From Oscarella lobularis (taxonomy: Eukaryota; Porifera; Homoscleromorpha; Homosclerophorida; Oscarellidae), in contig NC_089187.1 of the NCBI RefSeq assembly GCF_947507565.1, positions 2,542,001-2,606,000 of the forward strand: a stretch of DNA of 64,000 nt, written 5' to 3'. Every line of letters starts with the position of its first letter. The first letter of the stretch is position 1. The notes beneath the pieces were generated by a model. That model did not search any database, had not been told where the DNA came from, and worked only from the letters and a program-made list of their open reading frames with translations. This document shows positions 9,396-20,674 of this stretch, piece by piece. Both the position numbers and the translations under genes were made by a program.

Positions 9396-12300
9396 ATGTT
9401 TGCGCTTCTTTTCGAGGACGATGACACTTCGAGTGGTGATAAAGCGTCTCAAAATCGTGCCACAAGTCCTCCTCTACCGCGGGGAAGCTCGAATCTGAGC
9501 GGTTTGGACAATCTGGGAGCGACGTGCTATCTAAACGCTCTCCTACAGACTCTACACTACACGCCCGAGTTCCGAGGCAAGGACAAACGCTCGCGAATAC
9601 CTCAAAAATTCCGCAGCTATAGATTCTATCGATCTAGACAGCCTATTCCGCCTAGAACAGCAGGAACTCGATTCCAAAGCGACACAAGTACGATCGATCT
9701 CATAAAATTTGACGTCAACTGTGATCGTGACGTCATATTTTTTAACTCTCGATTTTTTCATAGGCGAGAAAAATTCCTATTGAACTCCAGCGTCTTTTCT
9801 CGCGTCTTCTTCTGCTCAATCAACGTAGCTGTTCCACTGAATCATTAACAGATAGCTTTGGGTGGACGTCTAAGGAGGTTTGAGTGCGGAAAGTGAGCGT
9901 GTGGCCAATAAGACATTCTTTGTTTCCAGGAGCTTCAACAGCACGATGTTCAAGAATTGAATCGAATTCTTTTCTCTGCTATTGAATCGTCGCTCGTTGG
10001 AACGTCGGGAGAAAAAATCGTCGGCTCGTTGTATCGCGGAAGTCTTGTCAATCAGGTAGTCATGGAAACAAAAATTCATCAAAGTCAATATCTTTTTTTA
10101 GATTACTTGCAACGTATGTGGCAGAGTCAGTGAACGAGAGGTAACGAAAAAAGTAAATAAGATGACGTAGTATTGAGAAAAATATACAGGAAGACTTCAT
10201 GGATCTTCCCATTCCCGTTGGCGCCGCGTCTAGCCTCCAACAGGGCCTTGGTCAACTCTTTATTGACGTTGAGCTCATGGACGGCACGAATCAGTACTAC
10301 TGCGACGGGTGCCGTCGAAAAGTCGATGCAACTAAAGGATGCCGACTCAAGACCGTACCTGATATTCTGGCATTCGCTTTGCTGCGTTTTCAGTATGATT
10401 TCCGCAAGGGAGAACGCTATAAAGTGAGAACTAAGCAGTCGGGTAAAATTGATCAAGATTTTTTTCCTTTCAGGTAGTAAGTAGACACTCCTTTCCTATT
10501 GAATTGGATATGAATCCATATTGTGATGGGGTAAGGAAACAAAAGCTTATACAGTTCTCATTACGTGGATTTTTTATAGGACGAATCTATAGAAAATAAT
10601 GTATATGAGCTCTACTCAGTAGTTGTACATAGGTAAGACGTAAAAAAAAGCGAAAAAGAACAAGACTCCCTATGGATATCTTAGGGGTAGTACTCACGGG
10701 GGTCATTACTTTGCCTATATTCGAGATGTTGATTGTCTTGGCACGTGGACGCACCCGGTTTGATTGGGCCAGCGTTTAGGTTTTGCCTACCTTATGTGGT
10801 TTTATAGGACGATGTTGACGTTGAAGTGGTGACTACGTCACCGTCTGGAAAAGTCGACGTTATTGATTATAATTCACCTATTGATTTGATGAAATCGTTG
10901 GTGGAGCAGCAGGGCGGAGGTCCCGTCAAAATCGATCGTTTGTGCAAGGTAAGGAAAGAAAAAAAGATAGATAGGGATAGGGAGGGAAAAAAAATTAAAC
11001 TTCTCATATAGGCACTTCAAGAACAAACGGGCGTCTCGTGGAACAAGCAATTTAAGAAAATCTACGGACCCGTTCTAAAGGTACAGAGAGAAGAATTCCC
11101 TCGCAGGAGTTCACCTCTAAAAAAGAATTTTTTCCCCCTAGTTTTTCAGACAGACGACCGACGTTTTCGTCGTCGAAGAGAACGGCATGATATCTCTCAA
11201 ACCGGAACTAGAAACGAGCTCAGAAAAACCCGCTAAGAAAGCCGAAGTGGCAGCCTCTCCTCCTCCGCCTCGAGGACAGCGCTGGTTCTCCTTCGACGAC
11301 TCGCGAATTCGTCCCATAACCCTAAAGACAATCGAGTCGGCCTATCAAGGCAAAGAGAGCGCCTACATGTTATTCTACCGAAGAAAGACGTTGAAAAGAC
11401 GAGAGGAAGGTAAGAGGGTAGCGAGAATAGGCGACGCGCATCTCCTTAGCGGTGTGGTCTCATAACTAAAAAGGCCTAGAGGCTGTATCGCAGCAACGAG
11501 GTTTCGCATGTTTATAGTCTCGCCATCCGATGGAGTTCCCCATTACCTTATCAAAGAAGTGACCGAAGCAAACGGGCTTCTTCGCGTTCAAAGGTGAAAA
11601 ACGCCGGCGGGACGGGATCTCGAACCTACGGCTTCTTTCCCTCCTTTTAGAGAACAATACGAGATGACCCTAAATGCTGTGACCCTGCACGTGCATCTGA
11701 GTACGATGTACACGTACGCAAACGACGCATTAATACCCAAACAGGTACGCAATGGAACCCCCTTGAGATACACGCCTAAGAAAACGCGTCCCTTAGGCGA
11801 ATAGCGCTGCCTTTGATCTGACAATCGACAGACGAAAACGCTTAGGAGACCTCAAAGAGGAAATCTCGAAAGTATTAGAGAGAAAAAGTTAGGCAATCAC
11901 GTTGGGTTATTGTTGTTGCGGTTCCGCGCAGCTCGTCGGGCTGGAACGCGCCGATCCGTATCTCCTCCACAAGGCGAAACTCGTGCCCGCGGGCCTGCAC
12001 TTGCACGAGCCTCTCACGCGTGAGAACCACTACATGTATATGTGCGTGGTTGCATTTTCTTTCCCGCAGGGGATGATGACATCTCCATCGATGAATGCGA
12101 TCTTACGACTGGATCTCTATTGTTTGCCTGGGTCGACGGCGTCGATTCTGCCGTTCGATTTGGCTCCCATTGCGAGCCTCTTCTCTTGACAATGCGATAT
12201 GCGACTTTGGGGAAGGATGACGTCGTGAGCGAAACCGAAGTGACGTGCGGGAAAGATCGACCGCTAAGCCACTTCAAAGTGAGAGGAGAATTCAATCAAT

Positions 12301-15201
12301 GTATTACGTAAATCCTGGCAATGAATACGCAGGATTTGGCGAGTCGTTTGACATGCATAGAGCGCGACCATCTGCGCATTACGCACATTCAGCCCGGTAG
12401 GAACGCGCGGAATTTTCCCCCAATGGGCCACGCGATTAAATTGCACGTATTAGCGAAGGGTCGAGTGCCGCCTAAGGCCATAGAGCTCGGAGCGGAGAAG
12501 GTGAGAGAGCGATAAACGCAATTTATTCACCCGCAACTCGTTAGGGGTCTTTTCTTCTCAAGGACGATTTAACCTTGGCTGGGTTGGGCTTAGTTGACGG
12601 AGACAAGGTGACGGTCGAGACGAGATCATCGTCATTAGGGTGGGTGATTGGCGGAAATCGATTGCCTGGAAAAAAAACCTAGGGTCATGGTTTATTTTAG
12701 TGGGGAGAAGAGGAACGGTTTAGGCGGCGGTCTTGCGGCGGCGGAGGCGGCTAGACAAAACCGATTAATGTCGTTTGTCGTAGAAAATCGATGCATCGTA
12801 AGTCGAATCGTCGACGCCGAGTGAAATTAAATATTGGGGGAGCCTTTTTGAGGTTTTGAATGACGGTGAACAGGTGTGGCCAGTAGTGCCAGTGACCATT
12901 GATAGAGAAGAGGTACAGTACACACAAATAAAAAAAAGTTTATAAGAAACCTCGTTTTTTCTAGAGTATTCTCTTTTTGAAATCGTCTATTTTGAATGCT
13001 ATTGGAGACATCGACGAGGGGCTAGACTCTGTGAGACTTAGAATTGATGATGAACACACTGGGCTTGGTCCACCAGGTAAGCCAGGCTCTCCTTATTTGC
13101 TTTTTCTATGGTCGTTTTAGTGCGGGACTATATGAGTGTTGGTGAGCTTGGTTGGAGTCAGGGTCAGCGTCTCGTTATTGAACGAGGGAAGGCTCCTACG
13201 TCGAATGAAGTACGAAAAAAAAATCGGATTTTTTTCAGTCTTAATTATGTTTAGGTTTGTTTGAGCGTTTTGTTGAATATTGGAGGATCGTCGCTAGCGT
13301 CTGAAGACTTTGTACTTGATAGGAGTCTTTGCGTGGGGAAAGTAGGTTTTGAGGCATTTCTAAATGACTTCAACGTAGATTGGAATTTAGTTATTGACCT
13401 TGGCTACCGATCGTTTTAATTTATCTGGTAAGAAAACCTTTTGACGTGGATGTTTCATAGATACATTCCGTAGGCCAAGAGTGGCATCTATGTCGTACGA
13501 ATTGGTGTGGCGAAGAGACGGGCCCCTTAGACGACGAGGTTATGATTAATATTCGTTTTATTTTGCATCTCATGACTGTTTCCTTAGCATAACTCCTTAG
13601 AGGATGAGAAACTAAAAGACGGTGACACTCTACTTCTACGAGAAGGATCTCTACCACCCAAAGTGAGTCCACACTAAAAATTAATCAAACTAGGACTATG
13701 TTCGTTTCTAATCTAAGGGCTATATACGATTGCTTATTTATCTCGACGAAGAATCCGCGTCTACGAGACCCGAATCATCGACTAATCCTCTTCAGTGGAT
13801 CACGGGGAATTTTCAAGGTATGATGAAGTCACTGGCGGAAAATCTCGGCGTCAGTCGTCCTGAAACTGAGACGAAGGGAGAGCCAACGTTATCGTCAGAT
13901 AGTCAAGAGGTTCATGCACGCACATCGTACTAATTTCACTGCGCAAACGATCTCGCTAGACCTGCAATGCTCGATTTATTCCTCTCGGGGATGTCGAGAT
14001 TTCTAAACAGGCGACGCTTTCTGATTTGAAGGCTCATGTGCTGACGCTTCCATTGGTGCGTTCGTCATTTTTGCTCTATGTTTGTTTACCTTGGGGGGTG
14101 TTTTTATTATAGCTTGATAGCCACGTTATCCCCACTCTGAATTTCTTGCGTTTGCGCCAGCTGGATGATGACCAAGAGCTGGGGAGAGTGCTTAGGCGAA
14201 TGGATCAGAGTCTCAGGTAATTTCCTTTAGTAATAGTCTCTATAATAAACGTCAATTTAATTTTTAAAAGCCGTCTGAAAGTCACTTCTTCAACTAAACT
14301 CTGCCTCACAATTCTAAATCGCGAGGAAATTCTCAGGTAGAGTATAAAATGAGAAGCCTCTTTTTCTCGTCAAAGAGAGATAATATACTCACTAAAGAGA
14401 TAAACAGAGAGAGAGAAGGGCTTCGATTCTCTTCTCGCGTTAAGTGTCGTTTTAGTCAGTCGGCGATCGTGTTAACCGTTCGACTAAGACTTCCAGAGAA
14501 ACGAGAATATGGGCCTCCAATTGAGGTACGTTATCTCCACAGATCAAAGGTGAATTTTGATTTTTTTTGATTTTTTTCTTAGGTTATTTTTGATACTTCG
14601 GAGAGTCCGACTCCGACTGCTTTGAGAAAATTTCTCTCCGAGACGCTGGAACTGCCTTTGGATCGTCTCGTCGTCGCCAAACACTTTCCGAATAAATTTG
14701 AGTGGGCCGTCATACGAGCCTCTCCAACGCAAGTAAAATCATACCTATAAATAATGTGTTTTGTAGGAATTTTTTCCTCCAAGGAGACAAAGGTGAAAGG
14801 AAAGAAAAAAGGCGGCCAGGCGAAGAAAAGAATCAATCTCCGTCAATCGCCTTATTTTTTAAAAGACGGCGACGTCATCGGAATTCAGGTGAGAACCTGG
14901 TGGCGATGGCGACGAGTGAGACCACGTGGGTGGCGCTGTTTAGCTCGTCGACGATCGCTCTCGCGACGTCGATTTCTCCACGCCGAGTGACGACGTTGGT
15001 AAGGCGACGCTCCGGGCTCTCGAGGAAGAGAAACGGCAACGGTAAGAACGGCGATTGAGCGCTCTGTTTCTGTTTACGCAAGCAACTGTTTCTAGGAGGA
15101 GGCAGCGGAGTGGGGCGGGGGATGGGACGAATCGTCGCGCTCCGGAAGTCGGGATCAAGATTTTTGTACCGGACTACGGGACGGCGGGAGACCAGAGCTA
15201 A
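9396..15201 (+). CDS. USP40: Ubiquitin carboxyl-terminal hydrolase 40
   Basis: This is a many-exon gene matching vertebrate USP40 along its length. It starts MFALLFEDDD (human starts MFGDLFEE). The catalytic Cys is in NLGATCYLNALLQTLHY, the catalytic His in GGHYFAYIRDVD, and the last catalytic region is RWFSFDDS, then QGKESAYMLFYRR. Exons I could phase are 9396-9576, 9617-9687, 9764-9877, 9930-10055, 10102-10140, 10190-10423, 10474-10530, 10580-10632, 10685-10757, 10808-10948, 11012-11080, 11142-11409 and from 11482. Later exons carry ubiquitin-like regions (KLVPAGLHLHEPL; CEPLLLTMRY). The C-terminus has KHFPNKFEWAVI, SPYFLKDGDVIGI and DFSTPSDDVGKATLRAL, as in vertebrate USP40. The last exon ends at TAA 15199. 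Intron 1 is only 40 nt and uses a GC donor. This is the only full-length copy in the window. Confidence 0.93.
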
Positions 15202-15904
15202 AGGTTAGATAGATGAGGTGGAAACGCGATGGTCCATTTTGGAGCTGGACGAGATTTATTTGCGCGAATCCGAGTAGAGGCTAATTTGAGTTTCCGCGCG
15301 GGGGAGAAAAGAGTAAAGGCGTCAGGAACACACACTTTGATGATTTGGGAAAGGGACTTACACACCTCGCCCAAGTAACGTCAAAACCGGGGATAAATAG
15401 ATAAATAGGTAGCTAGCACCTTTTTTTTGACGTGAGCCTTTTTTTCCCGTCGCGCACGATTTTTATTGTGGGCAGCAGTACGGTGTGGTCGTGCAAGCCC
15501 GTTCCTGTTCTCGTGATGACCCTTATTTGGTTGGTGGGACGCGCCACTATCGCGACTCTCCCACGAATTGTGGCTATTAGGCGTCGTGCACGAACCGTTT
15601 GAGCGTTCGAGAGGATTAGGAAAATCGAGAGTCCCTCTGCACGTTATTGAACGTGCACACCTAAACGACGTTTTAACGAGTTGATTTTTACGCGCGACGA
15701 CGACGTCGTGCGTCTCGCGCACGTGAAACGGATTGTGCTGTTCACGTGAGCCGACTTGTTGCCGTCAGTGTGGGCCGTGAGAAGTCGCCCCTCCACTCCC
15801 ACTCTGGGCCTCACGCACGATCAGAAAAGAGCTTACTTCAGACTTAATATAACCGTCGTTGCTCAACGAGACCACACACTCATCTCATCGACGTTGACGG
15901 CAAC
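15202..15904. other. Intergenic: USP40 3' side and IGF2BP 5' side
   Basis: No protein or RNA gene is recognised in these 703 bp. The left part should hold the USP40 3' UTR. The right part (about 15780-15904) should hold the promoter and 5' UTR of the RNA-binding gene. A CACGTGA motif lies at about 15742, and a TATA-like TTAATATAAC near 15845 precedes the start codon by about 55 bp. Confidence 0.4.
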
Positions 15905-18900
15905 ATGACGCAAACTCTCTACGTTGGAAATCTCGCGCCCGAGACGAGCGAGGAGGGGCTCGAGCTCCTCTTCGCCAAGTACGGCAACGTCGTCGACATA
16001 ACGATGAAGGGAGCGTACGCTTTCGTCGTCTACGAAACGATCGAAGACGGCGAGCGAGCAATTAGTTGTCTGAACGGTAAAACGGCGGATCACATGGGCC
16101 AAAGCCCGCCACGAAGAAACGTTGTCGTCTCAACTTCAAATATTAAACTCTCTCTTATTTTTTTAGGTCTTGAAACTGGAGATTCGGTTCTGATCGTTCA
16201 GCCGTCCCATCAGCAACGGATGTCCCAGTAAGTGTTGCCCCCTTCGCGATGCGGAACCCCTTCCTATCCCCAGCATCTCCGGCTCGTTTTTTTCTTTCTT
16301 TCTCGCGCCATCGCGTCGATCCAGACCGCGCTGCGGCTAGTCGGAACCGGGCGACTCTTATCGCATTCAATGAGCGCCCAAAGCTTCATTGACCTACTTC
16401 GCGTGTTAATCAGTTTACTTCCTCCCCCGCCTGCTCCTAGCCTAGCTGCCCTCTTGGATCCTTTAGTTTACTAGTGTTTTTTCTCTCTAGGACTAAGAAA
16501 CCGGCGATGGGAAAAGTTCAAGTTGCCTCTGTTCCGTCGCATGTCCAGTGGACGGTGAGTAAGATCCCCGCCTCTCCTTTCCTTCCGCATGTCTCTTTAT
16601 GACTTAAGTGGTGGTTGGTTAAGATTTGAGGGCTGTCTAGAGGACGCTGTTTAGACGCTTATTTTTCATAGCTTGCTGGCGTTAATCGGCCAGACGCGTG
16701 CATTTAGATAGAGACTCAAGATGGAGTCATTTTTTCGAGATCCGGTTTATCTTGTAGGATTTACGCGACGCATTCGGCGCGGCGGGAAACATTCTCCAGA
16801 GTGATTCAATCGAAGGAGGTAAGAGTCTATAAAATAAACCCTTTATAGATTTTTTTTTCCCGGGCTGTAGTAACGCACGCGGGGTGTGAGATGGGTTGGG
16901 CAAGGTTGGGCAAGGTTGGGCATGGGTTGGGGGGCCCCAGCCCCAAGCCATTAGTCGCTCGGCTTTGATTCATTGTTACCTCCCTAGTACTACTACTACC
17001 TTAGGCTATTGCATTGTTTTTTGTTTTCGCTCGCACCCTATACGGCTTTGGGGGCCCCGGCACCAAGCAACCAACCGTTTTTGCACGCAATTTATTTATT
17101 TTTTTAAACAGACGATCCGACGAGCTCGACCCGTACGTGGACGATCGTCTACGAGACAGTCGAACAGGCCGAACAGTAAGTAACGGTAATCGCGTGCGCG
17201 TGGGCGTTGTCCCGTACCCTGGCGGAAGCGTGCCGTATGCATGACTACGGGTTCCCCCGGGGGATCGTGCATGTCAACATCGGAACGTCTTATATGCATT
17301 CGAGACGTCTGAGAAAACGTCCCGTTCGTGTAGGCGCTGTGAGGGGGCCCACGTTCCCGCGCGATACGCGATATGTTATTTTATAATCATGGAAATGATT
17401 AGGGACCATCTTGACGTCTCCTAATCGCTTCGATCAGCCGCTAAGTATTTTTTTCCGTTTGTCGTAGGGCCGTTCGTCAATTCCATGGGACGAATTTTCG
17501 CGACGTCGACGTCGAACTTGAGGTGAGAAACCGAAGCCACTCTCTTGCGTCGTGTTGACTTATCGCGTCTATGCGCGGCTTCCCCTTTTTAAACAAATTT
17601 GCTCGCGCCAGTTCTCGTGTGGCAGCCGGACGCGATCGAACCGATTCCCATGCTATCCGCTTACCCGCCCTCCTTTGATTGATTATTATAAATTGGGGCC
17701 TGACGTCGAGCCGCTAGTCAGTCGATCAGCCAGATAGCCTCCCGTCAACATGTTCTCTATCGAGTCTCCTCTCAACGAGGTCGATTTGATACAGCGAACT
17801 ATCTTTTCTCTATATATCTATGTATGGTCTCATCATAACTTTGGGGTTTCTTTAGGTTAAGTTTGTTGAAGAAATGCGACCGTTGACTCCGCCGAGTCCG
17901 CAGCAACTTCAGATCCCTGGCCATCAGAATCGCGTCGGTCGAACGACGCGCGGCACGCACACTGAATTTCCGCTCAGGTAAAAAAAAAACGAAGGGGGTT
18001 CGGTTCGCTTTTTTTTTCGTGGATGGTGGAGAGGGGGAAGAGATGACTGACTCTTCTTCTTCTGAAACTCTTATTTGTTCTCACGGAGTCGTGAGAACCA
18101 CTCCGCGGAAGCTGGGTTACTATCAGCACCCATACTATTCAAACAAACATGTGGGGTGCTCTCTCTCCCCTCTCTCCGCTCTCCGCACTCTCTCATTAAC
18201 ATTCACCGTCACTGAGGGGCGGGATTGTGACTTCACTCGGGGCGGCGCGCGGAATTGCCCTAAGGCGACGCTTTATAATGATGATGATGCAGGATTCTCG
18301 TTCCGAGCGATATGGTCGGCGCAATCATCGGTCGCGAAGGGAATACGATTCGAATGCTGACTCAGAAAACCAAAGCGAGGTCGGATACGATTATAGAAAG
18401 AAAGGGGGAAGTTTCTCGAATTTTCTTCTTTAGAGTCGACGTGCATCGGAAGGAAAATCCGGGCGCGTTGGAGAAAGCGGTGACGATATTGGGAACGGAG
18501 GACAGCTGTTCGTCCGCGTGTTACGAAATATTGCGTATCATGCAAGACGAATTGATTGCGACGACTGGATACTACGAGAATGGGTACGTACACGTACGTT
18601 ATCTCAATCAAAAATCAATCAGCGAATTTATTAGACTGGATAAAATTCATCCATTGCCTACGGTTCCTTTGAAAATTCTCGCCCACGACGATTTAGTTGG
18701 ACGGCTGATCGGACGTGGCGGCTATTCGCTGAAGAAAATCGCCGCGGAGACGGGCACACGCGTCAATATTTCAAAGTAAGATCGATTCGTTGTAGAGTAT
18801 CGTACGTAATAAGAACGATGGCTTTGTTTCTAAAGGCAAGCGGAACTGACGCCATGGAATATGGAACGAACTGTAACAATAGCGGGTCCCATCGAATTCT

Positions 18901-20199
18901 GCTCGCGCGCCGAACGCGAGATAAGCCGCAGATTGCGTCAATTCTACGAAGACGACATGGCCAAGCTCGTGGTATAATCGCACATACATTATGCACTCCT
19001 TCTCACCCGAACACTACATATGTAATGTAGCATCAAGCCATGCCCACGTTGAACGCCGCTCGCGGTGGAAGAAGCGGATCCTATTCGCCCAACTCGGCCG
19101 CGGTAACGATGAGAAATCAACGTTTGTTCTTCATTATTTATTTTGTTTCCCTGTTCAGTCGATGAGTCCGAGTCCGCCTCAGTATAGTTCCGTTTCGAGC
19201 GCTTCGTCGTCGCCGCTTATTGGCGGTGGAGCCGATATTGACGTTTTTGACGAGTGGCGCGATTTGGAGACGGTCTACGTGTACGTTCCGTCGGTTTTTG
19301 TTAATTCCGTGTTTGGGCCTCATGGCGCCAATTTGCCGAGCATGTGCCAACTGACTAAGGCTGTCATTCACGTACGAAAGAGATATACTGTATCGATAAA
19401 GATTATTTTTTATTTTTTATTTTTTATTTAGATTCAACGCGGTGCCGAAGTCGAACCGCAGCGCACTGTGCAGATAACCGGCACGGCTGAGTCGCAATGG
19501 CGAGTGAGTAAAACATATTAGAAAGTCTATATACTGAATTAATTCCTTCCCCCTATAGGCCCAGCTAATGATCTATAACAAATTGAAGGAAGAAGGCATG
19601 GCTATGGGCGATGATGTGAAACTGACGACAGAAATCACATTGCCTCCTAGTCAGATTAGCGTTCTCAAAGGTCGCGGTGGGGCGATGGTGAGTATTGGAC
19701 CTCCCAATAGAGCGATTATATTTCACACGCCTTTCTCTCTCTATTCAGCTGAGAGAGGTCCAGATGGCTACGGGAGCTCAAGTCGACGTTCCCAGGCTGA
19801 TAAACGAAGCGCGGGAGAGTCCGGTTCGCATGCACGGCACGTTCCAGGCCACCCAGGTACGCGTGTGAGCGCGCGCGCGCGATAGAGACTCTGACTCCCC
19901 GCTGATTCAGCTGACTCGACGTTGATACACGCCCCGCGCGCACAGACCATAAAATAATTCCTATATTTAGCTATGTTTTTATTTTTGTCTAGGCGGCGCA
20001 ACGTCGAATTCGATCTCTTCTCGCCGCTCAAAGTCCCATTCTATCGTCGTCTCTTCTCGTTCCGTCTTTCAAGGGTTTCCATGGCAGCGTCGGTCAACCG
20101 TGGTCGGCGTCCGGGCTCTCTGCCGCTCTGACGTCATCTCTAAATCCGTGGGCGAGCGAGTTTCATTTTCCCGCCGCCGCCTGCGTCGATCTGCACTAA
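15905..20199 (+). CDS. IGF2BP: Insulin-like growth factor 2 mRNA-binding protein
   Basis: The order is two RRMs then four KH domains, as in the IGF2BP/IMP/VICKZ family. RRM1 starts with LYVGNLAPETSEEGLELLF. RRM2 is split over exons (VASVPSHVQW; TIVYETVEQAEQAVRQFHG). KH1 has ILVPSDMVGAIIGREGNTIR and, in the next exon, VDVHRKENPGALEKAVTIL, almost the vertebrate sequence. KH2 has ILAHDDLVGRLIGRGG; KH3 has YVPSVFVNSVFGPHGANL; KH4 has LPPSQISVLKGRGGAM. The GxxG loops of all four are present (GREG, GRGG, GPHG, GRGG). The last exon ends at TAA 20197. The protein is expected to bind cytoplasmic mRNAs and control their localisation, stability and translation. Vertebrates have three paralogues; this looks like the undivided ancestral type. 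A G-rich tandem repeat lies in an intron near 16.9 kb. Confidence 0.93.
16891..16945 (+). repeat. G-rich tandem repeat in an IGF2BP intron
   Basis: Three to four units of GGTTGGGCAA are followed by GGGTTGGGGGGCCCC. The repeated GGG runs could form a G-quadruplex in RNA or DNA. It lies within an intron on the transcribed strand. Confidence 0.6.
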
Positions 20200-20674
20200 T
20201 CTCTCTTTTTTTGAATTCCGCATCTAAAATTCAAAACCGGTGTCTACACTTGACACTACAAAACTTCGCATCTTCTTTGTGGCCTTCTATATATATTCAT
20301 CCCAGTTTTTTACCGTCCTAAACACTCAATTTATTGTCTTTCGGCTCAAGTGACTGTTATTTTCATTCTTTCTCTGTCTTTGATTCCTGATAGAGAGTCT
20401 TACGAGTCCTTGCTGGTCAGGGAGTCGTTGTGCGTGATTGTGTGCGTGCATGCGCGCCTGAGGCGTTTGTTTGTGGAGTAAAGAATTTTACATGTAGAGG
20501 AATTTACAGCTGCTTCTTTTTTTTCATTCTCACTTGAAAATACAGACTCTGGTAGTGTTCCTTAATCAGTATATGCTATTACGGGTTTACGCCGCGTGCT
20601 CTACGGCGCATGCGCGACAGTTGAACTCGCAACGGACGATTTTCCTTCGATACCTCGCCGAGAAACGCTTCCCG
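20200..20674. other. Intergenic: IGF2BP 3' UTR and pericentrin promoter
   Basis: No gene is recognised here. T-rich sequence after the IGF2BP stop is probably its 3' UTR. The stretch before 20675 contains a GCATGCGC motif and the 5' leader of the coiled-coil gene. An upstream in-frame extension is open back to 20534, but its only ATG lies at about 20570; the ATG at 20675 is preferred because the conserved N-terminal motif follows it directly. Confidence 0.35.

Noticed and set aside
11596-11640. A tRNA B-box-like stretch (complement reads GGTTCGAGATCCC) in a USP40 intron
   Set aside because: No matching A box, acceptor stem or anticodon arm is present on either side, so no tRNA gene can be supported; at most a trace of a tRNA-derived element.
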